NCBI RefSeq assembly: GCF_048128805.1
Contig: NC_136020.1
Coordinates: 7,089,653-7,153,652, forward strand
Direction: 5' to 3'
Source: Centroberyx gerrardi
Taxonomy: Eukaryota; Chordata; Actinopteri; Beryciformes; Berycidae
Length of the DNA: 64,000 nt
Below the pieces are notes generated by a model that saw only the letters and a list, made by a program, of their open reading frames with translations, did not search any database and was not told the DNA's origin. Below are positions 1-11,285 of this stretch, one piece after another. How positions within the stretch are numbered: position 1 is the first letter of the stretch; each line of letters starts with the position of its first letter. The translations under genes and the position numbers were made by a program.

Positions 1-671
1 AGATGCTGTGATAGACACATAGCCAGTTGCCAAGCTAGTCAAGGTGTCTCTGCATTGCTCTGTGTAGTGTTGCAGCCATGAAGGGAAATAATGAGCTGGA
101 TCCTGCCTGTGACCCACAGCTAATGCTGCACTCCCTCCCTCTCCGTCTCCGTCCTTCTTCCTCCCAAATATCAATGTCAATAAACAAGACGGGTAATTTC
201 CCACAACTACCTGACTGCCGCAATTTCCCTCTCATGTATAATTGTTGATGAAGCAGCTTTTGAGATCACTAGTTGCCTGGGAACCCTGATTACATTATTG
301 AGGTTAAGGGGTAATTGCAAGCAAGCTAAAAAAAATGACTGTGTGCATGCATGGCTGCCGCAGAATCCCATTACCTGAAGTGACGTGTACATATCCGTGT
401 TGACACATCTGAGACGCAGCTTAGGTGAGGTATAATGCTATGTTTGTGTCCTGGATTTTGATGCATGCGCACACACTGCAGTTACAGTAGCAACACAGAT
501 GCTACGAAGAGTCACTGCAGGGGCAACATGTCCCTTGGGGAAACAACAGCTGGACTGACTAAAGAAGGTCCTGTTGCTTCACTTTGCAAGGCTCAACCAA
601 GTGGAACACACCACAGACACACGGAACATGAATGCCACACGTCAGTGAGGAAGTGCAACAAACATGTATCA

Positions 672-800
672 TGTTTTTTTCTGGCAAATTTTTGAGTTTC
701 ATCTCAGAAATTCTGAGTTTTTTTTTGTTGCAAAATTCTGACTTTAATCTCAGAAATTCTGAGTTTTTTCTCTGAATATTACCCTCCTGCAGTAAAAAAA
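672..800. repeat. Degenerate CTCAGAAATTCTGA repeat block
   Basis: The phrase TCTCAGAAATTCTGAGTTTT occurs twice, separated by a related AAAATTCTGACTTTAATCTC unit. The same vocabulary fills the interior of the intact MITE at 37,951-38,343, so this is probably a decayed relative. No terminal repeats are visible here. Confidence 0.55.
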
Positions 801-923
801 GATATCACCTACATTGGCCCTAATACGGCATCATACATTATTGCTATAAGGGTTTTCCTGTAAGGACAGCCTTGTACAAGTCTCTTTGAGTCTCAAATCT
901 TACTAGAGGAAGAGATGCCTCCC

Positions 924-925
<2 letters not shown>

Positions 926-961
<36 letters not shown>
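926..961. repeat. (GT)n microsatellite
   Basis: An uninterrupted TG dinucleotide run of about 36 bases. Confidence 0.95.
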
Positions 962-962
<1 letters not shown>

Positions 963-2439
963 TAGCTTGTCTGTAGCTTACTGACGTTAGCTGTGTCAGT
1001 ATGTCAGACAAAGAATGGTGGGTGCTGAGGCTGAACTTTAAAGGTGTCTGCTGAGCGTCCCTGAGATCAAAGTACCAGGCACTGCTTTTCAGTCAGGACT
1101 CCTTCGCCTCACATAGAGAGTAAGAGAGTAATTTCTACAAATTTTATGAGACTATATAACATTAAATGCCCCAAAAAATTCACAGTTTTGATTTTCTCGT
1201 ATTTTCATGTCAAAATCCCATTACTGTTACTTCCTGGAAAACAGTGTATTTTTTACTGCATACTTGTATATACCATATACAAATACCATCACAAATTCCC
1301 TTCCGTCCATCTTATCATATAAAATCTGCAACTTCATAACTTTCAAAGTGACACTAGCAACATGGAACACTTCTGAACAGTCCCTCCCCGCGTTATGTCC
1401 CGCCCCAGCATCCTGTTTCAGCCGGAAATGCATCGAATTACGGAAGCAAGACACCATTAAAATGCCATTTCCTTGTGACTTTAAACTGAAACTAGAAAAT
1501 GCATGAGATCGAATATCTTAAAGCATATAACAGAAAATAGAAATTAACATAATGGAGGTTGTCAGAGATAAGATTCTGAGGCGCTTTGGAGCATCACATC
1601 ACACTCTTCCTCAGAGTTGCAGGCGAGTTACAGGCGACAGAAACACTCTAGCTGTGTTATTATTGTTTGTGTTTACATAATCCTACATCCATGCCGAGTT
1701 GAATTGGTTCAAATATATTCATCTAAGCACACATGATTGCCAAGCCAACTTGTCTTCTGTCTTGTATCACTGTTTTGTGATTATAAAATTTTAACCTTTG
1801 CATATGAAATGTGAAAATCTCAATCTCAGTACCTGTGGTACTGCATGTGCTAAGATGCTATAAAGTGAAGAGCCAAAGGGAAATTCAGCAGGCATTGACA
1901 GGCTGCCACTAAACCAAACTGCTAAATTGGAGGCAGATCCCACAGGCATTATAGAGTGAAAGTGCTACTGAGCCCGGGTCTGTGTCAGACGCCTCTGCTG
2001 CAAACCGGCTATTAATGGAAGGCTAATCTGAATCACTGGCTCAACCTACGCCCATCAGCATCACTGCATTGCACTGCGTGGGGCAAATTCACCTCCTATT
2101 ACTTAATGAATCAGCACCCTGGCAGTACTGGTAGAGGAAGCAACACGGCCCTCGATTGATTCTTCACCAAGTTTGTTATTCTTCCACATAGTCAACTCCG
2201 CCAAAACCTGCCAGTCGGAGGTTTTTGATAAAGATACTTAGGCGGAAAGTGGGGGCAGTTCTCTTCATGCAGGCCACAATACTTTGTGTGTGATATGGAA
2301 AAGGTGTGGAGTTTGTCCCGGTAGACGAGAGGCTCGCCTCAATGCAACCACAAGTTGTAGAGAGGAAAACTCTTAATAGCACTCAGAGTATCTGACCTAC
2401 TTGAAAGTGATGGGTTGGGTGTTGGAGAAAGTTCTGCCT

Positions 2440-2645
2440 ACCAGCTCCATTGGCCTACTGGGAGACTTAAATGCGTACGTTACCAATGACCAGTTTGACC
2501 TAATGACCTAATGATGACATTAGGGTGGTATCTCTATTTGCAGATGATGTAATCCTTTTGGCCTCATTGGACGGACTGTAATCTCCGATGTGCAATAGAG
2601 CGGTCTGCTGCTGAATGCAGTTGGGATGAGGGTCAGCATGTCAAT
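2440..2645 (+). mobile_element. Non-LTR retrotransposon remnant (endonuclease and RT scraps)
   Basis: Forward-strand translation gives LLGDLNAYV at about 2,455-2,481. This resembles the GDFNA motif of LINE apurinic endonucleases. It is followed at about 2,540-2,586 by SLFADDVILLASLDG, which carries the FADD motif of reverse transcriptase, and then by GMRVSMS at about 2,623-2,643. The endonuclease and RT motifs lie far closer together than in an intact element, so most of the ORF has been deleted. It is a pseudogene fossil. The second remnant at 3,490-3,745 may come from the same insertion, because it encodes the region downstream of RT in the same orientation. Confidence 0.75.
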
Positions 2646-3489
2646 ATGAAAGGTGCTGAAATTTTGTTGACTTGGTTTCATAATAACTGATTAATCAAAC
2701 TATCTGTAAGTTATGTGATATACATCAAAGAGGTTACTGAACAAAGATTAAATACACACACAACAGAAACAATTCTATATGCTTAGAATCACCACAGAGA
2801 CATTATTTAAATTGCCTGTAGAAAGCTTACAGCGAACTGTTACCTTGTTTAATGCAACAGGCACACAGTGTGTTCCTGGGTTTAATGTTAATGTATGCTT
2901 TTGTCTTGTCTGTTGCTCCAGATACTTGCCCCTGAGCAAAAATTAATAACCAGCCTTTAAATTATGAGTGAGGATTCATATAAAAGCTTTTGCTTTCTGA
3001 TCAAGGCAGCTGTCAAATTTTAATGACATGCTGTTCAGGCGTTCGCACAACGCTATGGCCCGGGCGACGGCGCCGCGACACACGCACAATAGCCTACATG
3101 AAGGGTTTTACTGCACGTCAATGAGTTATTGAACATTTCTTTTGAAAATAAATTGTTCCCCTCCCTGTCCCACCACTCCGGTTGCAGCAGTCGCCTACGG
3201 ACGCCACCCATTTTGTGTTTTTGTCTCCTCTTTCATGTTCCCTCAGCACCCAAAGACCTTTTTTCAAAAATATCATAACTCAGTGTTTCCCTCTACACCA
3301 CTCTATTTCACCACACCCATCCATTTTATACAGAGATCATTAGTTTAAGAGTGTCTTAAGTTAAGATGCTTTTTGGAAACACCCAACAAACTAAAGACAC
3401 TTCGTAAGATGGGTACTACGATCCTCTTAGCCTTGAGATGCTTTTGGGAAACGAGGCCCAGGTATCTCGGGTCTTGTCCACCAGTGAGA
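2646..3489. other. Non-coding gap between two LINE remnants
   Basis: AT-rich sequence without a recognisable exon. It separates the RT-motif remnant from the post-RT remnant and could be either an inserted sequence or decayed LINE. Confidence 0.45.
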
Positions 3490-3745
3490 TTAAAAGGGAT
3501 CATGAGACCGACCATCGGTTATAGGAGCATCGGCTGCAGTAATGCGACCATTGTATTGGACCGTGGTGGTAAACAGAGAGGGCTTCCCCGCAAAGCAAAG
3601 CTCTCAATTTACCAGCCGATCTGCGTTCCCACCCTCACCTATGGTCACATTGTGTAGTGCCCAAAAGAATGAAAGTATACTGGGCTTGGCCTACTGGGAG
3701 GACCACCCAGGCCAGACCCATTGGGGGAGCAGCTTGTGATGCTCC
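3490..3745 (+). mobile_element. Non-LTR retrotransposon remnant (post-RT segment)
   Basis: The translation at about 3,591-3,645 reads KAKLSIYQPICVPTLTYGH, which matches a stretch found after the RT domain in many fish LINE ORFs (KAKLSIYQSIYVPTLTYGH in my memory of the family). A stop follows soon after. Scraps such as RTRW-like coding (here QTHWGSSL) appear near 3,717-3,740. The copy is broken and on the same strand as the remnant at 2,440-2,645. Confidence 0.75.
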
Positions 3746-5117
3746 AGGAGAAGCTGGATGAAGTTGAACGTAATATCAAAACATTAGTATAACAGCAAAA
3801 GAAAAGCTCCCCTTCGGTGGTGCAAGGGGTCATTTAGGGGGTCGAACGCTTGAAAGGAGTCTAGGCAGCCAGCTGCTGAGAAAATTAAAAAGAAGTTTCA
3901 TTTTATTGAAAAAGGAGAGCTGATTACTTCTTAAGCCACGCGGGCTGCAGCATCATATCATCGGGAATCATGTAAGATTGCAGTCAGGTTTATTGGAGCA
4001 GGAGCGAGCTGTCTAGACAATGGCTGACCTTTCTGTTATGACCAGTGTTTCTGCGGATTCCAAGGCTTTTTGCTTGTTTTTGCATAACGTGAGCAGACTG
4101 GGTAACAAGACTTGACCTTTTTTTCTTTCACAAACACCATTCTGCTCTGTAAATACTGGCTTAAGAGATAGATATTTTCATAAGAATCTGTGACACAGCA
4201 TACAGAGCTCTGGTTTTCAATAAAGCACAGACGTCCCATGGACACTTGCTTTTGTTGACCTAACTTTTCCTCAACTCTGCAAGAAGTTTATTCTAATGTG
4301 AGAAAGGTGTAATGCTTATCCAATTCATAATATATGTCATCATAATTATTTGATGAGAACGTGTGGGGGGCGGACTATTCTGAGTTTATCATGCAGCAGG
4401 AGATCGACATACAGCAAAAGTGAAACTATCTCCGTTCATCCAAAGCATGGCCATTCTGTTTCAGGGACACAGACCCAGGTAACAGAGCAGCAACCGAGCG
4501 ACCTTTGACCCTAGTTGCCAGGTGGGATTTAGTGTTTTTGTTTGTCCTGTGATGTTCCTGTCAGAACCCCCCCCCTCCCCCCTCTGTGCGGTGTTTGAAG
4601 GGCACACAGTTGGTCCTTCCCTGGCTCCGCTCCAGCACCACCTGTTGAGTTTTCACAGGGAGATAGGGCAGGTTGCTAGACCCATCATCACCAAAAAAAA
4701 AAAAAAATCACACATTTTTAGAGTACATTACATTTTTAAGAAACTGTCCCCTCACATTAAGATGAAACTAATGATCCTTGTGGGGGAAATTGGGTTGTAA
4801 TAGGATACAGTGAGAAAAAATCCAAGTAAGAATAGAGCAAATGAGGGCTAGAAAACATAACGCAAACAATTACAGTACGAGAACATATTAGAACAATAAG
4901 AATAAAAAGCATGAAATATATGAATAACAGCATGTATGCTGTCTGTGCAAAGTGACTGCAGTAGAACATACTGCAAAAGACAAATAAATGGAAAAACATG
5001 TATGATATGAGAATATACAGACAATATGGAAGAAACAGAGTATGAAAAATAAATAAAAGAGAAATTATAAAAGTATGAAAAAATCTGCAATATATGTAAC
5101 AGATGAGAAAAATAAGG

Positions 5118-5172
<55 letters not shown>

Positions 5173-6529
5173 GATATTTGCAGTATACAGTATATACAGG
5201 ATGTACAAACATTTAGGATATACATAAAGAAAGTGTCTAGGCGTGCAGACATGTATTATAAAAACGAATCACGATATCAATACATTCACTTTACCTGTGT
5301 GGATAACTTATGTACAGGATGTGCATTACTTGCTGTCCACCTTATCAACACCACCAGCTGGAGGTACCACGTAGAGAAAAGTGACAATGTGCCCCACACA
5401 CACACACGTGTGCATTGTTTTCTACTCAGTGTCAGGATTTATTTACAGATGTACAGAAACGTTTCCAGAAATATACATCAACTCGCATGCAGAGAGTGTA
5501 CAGAATGTCCATAACCGATGTATAGATTAGTCCAAGAGCAATGCAAAAAAAATCTATCTAGTTTGTATAGACAGTCCTAGTTAGCTGATTATTTACTATT
5601 AATTGAAAATAGCCCAATCCCAACAATTGTTCTATTTCTTTAATGCACCATATTCCCACTCAGTTCATGTCATTACACATTGAACATGATATGCGATTTA
5701 TCATCAAAGCTAAAAAGAATAACAGACATCCTGATATGTTAATTGATTCGTTAATTGATTGATTGATTCATGCATTTGTTTGCTCGTCAGTATTCTTAGA
5801 AATTAGTGTAAAAGCAGGAAAAATATGCCAGGCATTCTACCATTCTGACATTTAGTTTTTGGTTTTAGTAACTGGAAGTCACTGATAGAGGAGGGTCTAT
5901 TTAGGACGTCTCAGATGATGCTAGCTGTTCAAACAAATTAGCTTGAAGAGACATAGTGTACACTGTCAGAGCTTATATCAGCTCTGTATCCCCTCTGGAA
6001 CGTATGGAATATTATAATAGAAGGCAGAGACGGTGTTTTCTGTACACATGGGTTTATCTCTCAGTCATTCAGACAGATAGCACAGTTTAGCCTGCAGCAG
6101 ATTTATAACAGGATTACTAACGCAAACACTCAGAGCATCGCCCACACTTACTGATTGTTTTAATCTGGGGATTTTGCAGAAAACTAGCCACACTGTTCAT
6201 ATTCAAACTGAATCCTATAGATCGGTTCACTCTGTGTTTTCCCCTATGAGACGTAGTACAAAGTGCTCTCAACTCTTTTAACTGTGTTTATACCCTTACC
6301 ACAGTTAGCATAGCTTTGCTCTCATCTGCATCAATTGATTCAAATCCAGTGATTTCAAATTTTCCACATAAGATGAGAGAGAAATGAGGATAATAAAGGC
6401 CTTAATCCTAATTTTTAGTGGTGGCGTAATGGCACCGCTATAATAAGAACAGTAGGCTATCTGTGGTTTGAATAATAACTCAGTATAGGAATGTTATAGC
6501 TCAAAAGTGTTGCAGGAGATGAAGAATAT
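3746..6529. other. Non-coding stretch with an AT microsatellite
   Basis: No gene is recognised. The 130-150 residue reading frames crossing 4,757-5,252 on the minus strand are products of the (TA)n tract at 5,120-5,168 and A-rich flanks. A poly-A run lies at about 4,694-4,707. Confidence 0.6.
5120..5168. repeat. (TA)n microsatellite
   Basis: An uninterrupted TA dinucleotide run of about 49 bases. Confidence 0.95.
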
Positions 6530-6625
6530 CGATCAATCCATCAAGCTTTATTAATATAGCATCTTTCGTGCAAGATTGCAATACAAGGTGCTTAAACAAT
6601 AATAAATAATGCAATTAAAACTCAA
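6530..6625 (-). mobile_element. LINE/SINE 3'-end remnant, reverse orientation
   Basis: The segment beginning ATCGATCAATCCATCAAGC and continuing TTTATTAATATAGCATCTTT followed by CAAGGTGCTTAAACAATAAT resembles the very common fish repeat end that reads TTTATTTATATAGCACCTTTC with a downstream AAGGTGCTT. Short tails of this kind are normally the reverse complement of a non-LTR 3' end. No coding part is attached. Confidence 0.5.
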
Positions 6626-6883
6626 AGTGTAAGAGTTAAATTACAGCAAAACTTGGAAAAAACTTGGATTATAAAACCTCATGTAAAAGGTATGCTGAAA
6701 GGAATGTCAATGTAAAATTATGTTTAATATAGAGAATACATACATGATGTTGACCTAGCATAGAGTTGTTTTTAATTTTAAATGCACTTAAAGAAAAAAA
6801 GAATGGAAAGATCATATGGTTCTCATTTCCAAGTAGCTGTTTTACCTTGAAAACTGTGTTTCTATTTCCACTTTAACATGCAC

Positions 6884-6927
<44 letters not shown>

Positions 6928-9900
6928 GAATTAACTCTCTTTTGTTTGAGGACAGAGCAAATCTTCCAAAATGAGGACGTAATGCGATCCCCTATAGTCA
7001 GACAGCGGAGCGGCGGCTCAATATAAACATAATTACATTTATGATAGAAACATGCCACATCTCATCAGTCATCGGGCGAGAGAGAGGCCGGGATGATTCA
7101 TTTTGTTGTCCGGCCCGAGAGTGGAGTGGGGATATCACATCACCCACTTATAGCATTTAGGCTACAGCTAATTGAATGAATTGGATGAGGCTTTAGACCA
7201 CACCGAGAGTCTGCTCCACATCTCCCACTCGCACGCTCGACCATAATGAAATCCTTCACACATCTGAAGCTTTTCATATTAAATGCTTTGTCCTCTCTGA
7301 ACAGATTTTCATATCTCCTACTGTAATATTCTTTCAGTTCAGCCATGTTGCTGAACAGACTAGTTTGAAAAAATCGGAATTAAATCATAATATTATTGTA
7401 AGAATTATTTACTGGGAGTGCAAACATTTGCTACACGATCAAGACGATTAATAACAGTCGATTTATGCGCTACATGTGATTTATATTAAGTATCATTAAT
7501 ATTGCTCTAAATCCCTCCAGGCACCACCAGTGACAACATCCAACATCTTGTTTTCTGAATCCCATCCAAATCCATTATGTACACTGGCTGTATGTTGTGG
7601 GTGGCACTATACTGGTACCTGCTACCCAGCCATTATAGTGAATGGAAACAAGCAGAAATAGATGTGTGTGGGAAATAGCAGCGAGCATAATATGTACCAT
7701 TTGGTTTACATTTGTTACTCAAAGGGTTGAGTGTTATGGTCTTGTGAGTTTAAACTTAGAACCATCAACCCTATTCACCAAAACACTTTTATTAATGACA
7801 AATCAAGTTGATGCTTCTGCCATGGTGAGATTAATTATGTGTGACCATGTGTGAACTATAACAACTTGAATGCTTTTTTTGTCTCCAAAGGTAAAATTAT
7901 ATTCACCTTAAATATAATAGCATAATAACATGTAATAGACACTTCAAGCAATTCAAGTAATTTGCAAATAGCTGATTGGATACTTCTAATCTTTTCCGTT
8001 TTTGTGAGTCTGTATGGTTTTCCTATGGTCTTTATTGGGATTTCTGGTGTTTTCAAAGTGTGTTATGGTCATATGAAGTACTTGTTGAAGTGTATAGGAT
8101 GTATGTATGTATAGGAATTCATATTAACACCTGATGAGTGCCCACTACAGCAGACACATTGTGTTGTTTTTGCATTATATAGAAGGTGTTTTGAAGCATA
8201 ATGAGGGCAATAAAAAGTCAAATCATCTGCCAACAAAGCTTTGATTTTGATGACAATGTTCCCCATTTGTTTTTTAGCACAGAAAAGGCTGTTTGACATT
8301 CTACAATATCCCCAAAATCTCTTCAGGCTTGCTGTGCTGTGCTCGCTAAGAAGCACTAGCAAAACATCATCATTTAGCTGTCTTTTTCCAGGATATGTTG
8401 TCTAACTTGGGCAAGCCAACTGTCAGGGGATGGAGGGATGAAACATCGGGATCATAAACAAGGATGTTTTCAACGGTACATATTCTATTTAGTTCTAGTG
8501 CATACAGGACACGGTGTATCTATGTTTGTTGACAACAACAACAAGAAAAGCCGAAGGAATCCGACTTGAAGAGATGCCGCTCTCCGCGCATTTACCAATC
8601 TGCTGTTTGATTAAATACGGCGGGCCTTGCCAAGCTTCTCTAACCCACACAGTGTCATAGAAAATTAGGTCAACTTTGAAATATCCGCAATTCAAAATAT
8701 CCACATCTGAGCTGTTTTAAATGGAATGATCAACTGCATGGAGTGTGTTCAGGTCAGGGCGGTGCATCATGCGATTCCCCATCGCACATGCAGTGTGTCC
8801 TATGCACCCCGCTGAGAAACACCAGTGATGTGTGTGTGTATGTGTGTGTGTGTGCGCTGGTGATTGCACTCGTATGTGTGTATGTAAGTCTTATGTGTGT
8901 ACATGCGTGTGTGAGTCTGTGGCTGTTGTGTACGTGCCTTGACAATCTGGTGTGCAGTGAAGCTCGGTCTGCAGCAGCCTGTTGCTAGGTTTCCCTGCGC
9001 TGTACCTGGCACTCAAGCAGATGCTTTCCTCTCAGGAAACTGTCCAATTACCCGGCTCTTACCAAGTGACAGTATCAGGGCCGCACGCAAAGATGCTCCA
9101 ACTGGTGTTTGTGCACCTTCCTGAAAGCCCTCCTGCAGTATTTTGGGGACAAATTATTTTTCATGCAAGACTAGAAAGTATCGCCACGCACCTGTAACTC
9201 CGATACAGAATCTTTATTGCTCTTTTGTCTATCTGTACTGCCTTATTATTTATCATGACGCTATAGTAATCAAGGTTTATTCAGCGTTGGAGTTATGAGT
9301 GTGCAGCTGCAGTATGTTTTCAAGTATACTACACACTGTCAGTAGGTACTGGGTGCATTTTCCCTAGCCTGATTTTGTGTATACCCATTTTAATTGTGAT
9401 TTAAAGGCCGCTATGTACTTTTGAGGAAGAAATGGAAAAGCACCTCTACTAAGCAATATTCCTATATGCCCACTTAATATGTAACCTTTGACCCATATTT
9501 AAACCTGAAGTGCCTAAAACTCAAGAACACTGAATCTGCTTCACCATTATAAGATTAAACTCTAAAAGTAACATCTTGTGTGTTTCTCACATAACTGTGA
9601 GCCTGGAATGTGCAAATGCCCAAATCCCATAACATTGACCAAGTGGCCTTGACAAAATAATAACTTGTTGTCTTCTAGAAGAAGGTGGTCAGTGCTAGAA
9701 CTGTAATTATCATTGGTTGTTCAGTCTTGTTCATATGGCCTTATACGTTTTGACCAATAGCTTTATTATATTCTATCTGTATTAACATAATCATGAATAT
9801 TCAACACTATAAAACCTGCAGATTTTGTGTTCCTTGGCTTCCAACCTGCAGATTGAATGAACCTGTGAAAGTGCCACTCTCTTGTCCTGAGTTTTCAATA

Positions 9901-10755
9901 TGGGTGTATTGGCTATCATGGGAAATATGAACTTCGGATTTTTCATTTGTCTCTTGTGTTTCTCTTGGTCAGCTCTCACTTTGTTTTCTGGCAGCATTTG
10001 CAGTGAAATCACAGCTCCACATTTGTAGTGCAAGTGAACGAGGAGTTGAGCAACTTCTAGTCACTTTGCATGCAAACAGGCAAAACTATTCTCTATTCTT
10101 CTAAGCAGGCTTTATGTCTTTGCCTGTTGAAGCAGAAGTATCCTGCCTTTCAATTCAGTCAATCTTTTGTATATATGCATACTGACCCAACATTAGCAGC
10201 TCATTCTGCTTATCACTGTCATATTACATCATGACAACATCTAACATAAGTCAGCAACACACTTTCTGACTTCCTTATAGGCTATAAAGAATTGTTTGTT
10301 CCCTAGAGTTGTGTATCGCTATGTTGACTCATTTTGAAAGGCCTTTGATTTGGATGTTGGGTTTGGTTTCTCCTCCTGACCTTGGACTGTACATCTCATC
10401 CCCAGGCAGAAGACACAAGTCTTGGCTTCAAACTGTGATCTGGACACAACCTCTAAGCGAACTGCAGTCATACCAAGACATGGGTTTAACGAGAAAGCTT
10501 CAGGTATGACTCATTTCTCATGCCAGTAACACTGTCCTAGCACTATTTCCAATACTGTATAACATCTCAGATGACTCCTACCCACAGCTAATAACAAATA
10601 TACACAAGTATTACCATATGGAACCCTCCCACACACACGTTTTTCACTTGCATTACATCATTTTTTAAATTTAAAATAAGACACATTTTGGACATAAGAC
10701 TTTTGTTTGCAATATGAGGAGTCTTATTTAATATATTTTGCGCAAATCCACGTGC
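6626..10755. other. Non-coding stretch with GT/CA repeats
   Basis: No gene is recognised. CA repeats lie at 6,887-6,925 and a GT-rich imperfect tract at about 8,826-8,920. Reading frames over these tracts encode cysteine/valine or histidine/threonine runs and are not credible proteins. Confidence 0.6.
6887..6925. repeat. (CA)n microsatellite
   Basis: An uninterrupted AC dinucleotide run of about 39 bases. Confidence 0.95.
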
Positions 10756-11285
10756 CACGTGATATTCAGCAGAGTGAGAGTCAGTCTCAAGTCTTGAGGC
10801 ACAAGTCTCAAATCAAGTCCCAAGTCCAAATGTAGAACACCAAGTCAAGACAGAACAAATTAAGAGTCCAGTATCAATGTAATATCTTAAAGAAAACTAA
10901 ATATCTAGGACTTTTCAATGCAATATGGTTTTAATAGGATAAAAACTTGGTAAGAGCATCATGAGTTTGATTTCTATAATCAGTTTCAACTTCAATAAAT
11001 TCAATCATTCCATACAAATTTTAAATTTAATTTCAATTTAAATTCAGTCGTCTGCTGGAACAAATCTCATCACTTTCAATCTAAGTCATTTACACAAACA
11101 CAAGATCTCAAGTCAAGACTTTAGAAACCTTTTCAAGTTGTCAAAGTACAAGTCAGAGTCAAGTCCCAAGTCACCAGAACCCAAGTCAAGTGTCAAGTCT
11201 TCTCTTCATGCATCAAGTCAAGTCTCAAGCAATTAAAACTGTGACTCGAGTGTGACTAGAGTCCAACTCATGTGGCACGAGTCCC
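10756..11285. repeat. AAGTC-rich interspersed repeat block
   Basis: The words CAAGTC, TCAAGTC and CCAAGTC recur at irregular spacing in two clusters, about 10,775-10,860 and 11,100-11,230, separated by AT-rich sequence. The flanks GAGTGAGAGTCAGTCTCAAG and TGACTCGAGTGTGACTAGAG are of the same composition. Irregular unit spacing and no conserved spacer rule out a CRISPR array. It resembles a teleost interspersed repeat whose ends I cannot define. Confidence 0.55.

Larger units (their letters stand above)
1..2430. other. Non-coding stretch, no gene recognised
   Basis: No open frame here resembles a known protein and none is flanked by convincing splice sites. It holds a degenerate repeat at 672-800 and a GT microsatellite at 926-961, listed separately. 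The rest is mixed AT-rich sequence that looks intergenic or deep intronic. Confidence 0.6.

Noticed and set aside
4757..5252. Minus-strand reading frames of 151 and 134 codons
   Set aside because: Both run through the (TA)n microsatellite and A-rich flanks and encode isoleucine/tyrosine runs. They have no domain, no splice context and no homology.
10756..11285. AAGTC-rich block as a CRISPR-like array
   Set aside because: Unit length and spacing are irregular, there are no unique spacers, and the setting is a vertebrate genome.
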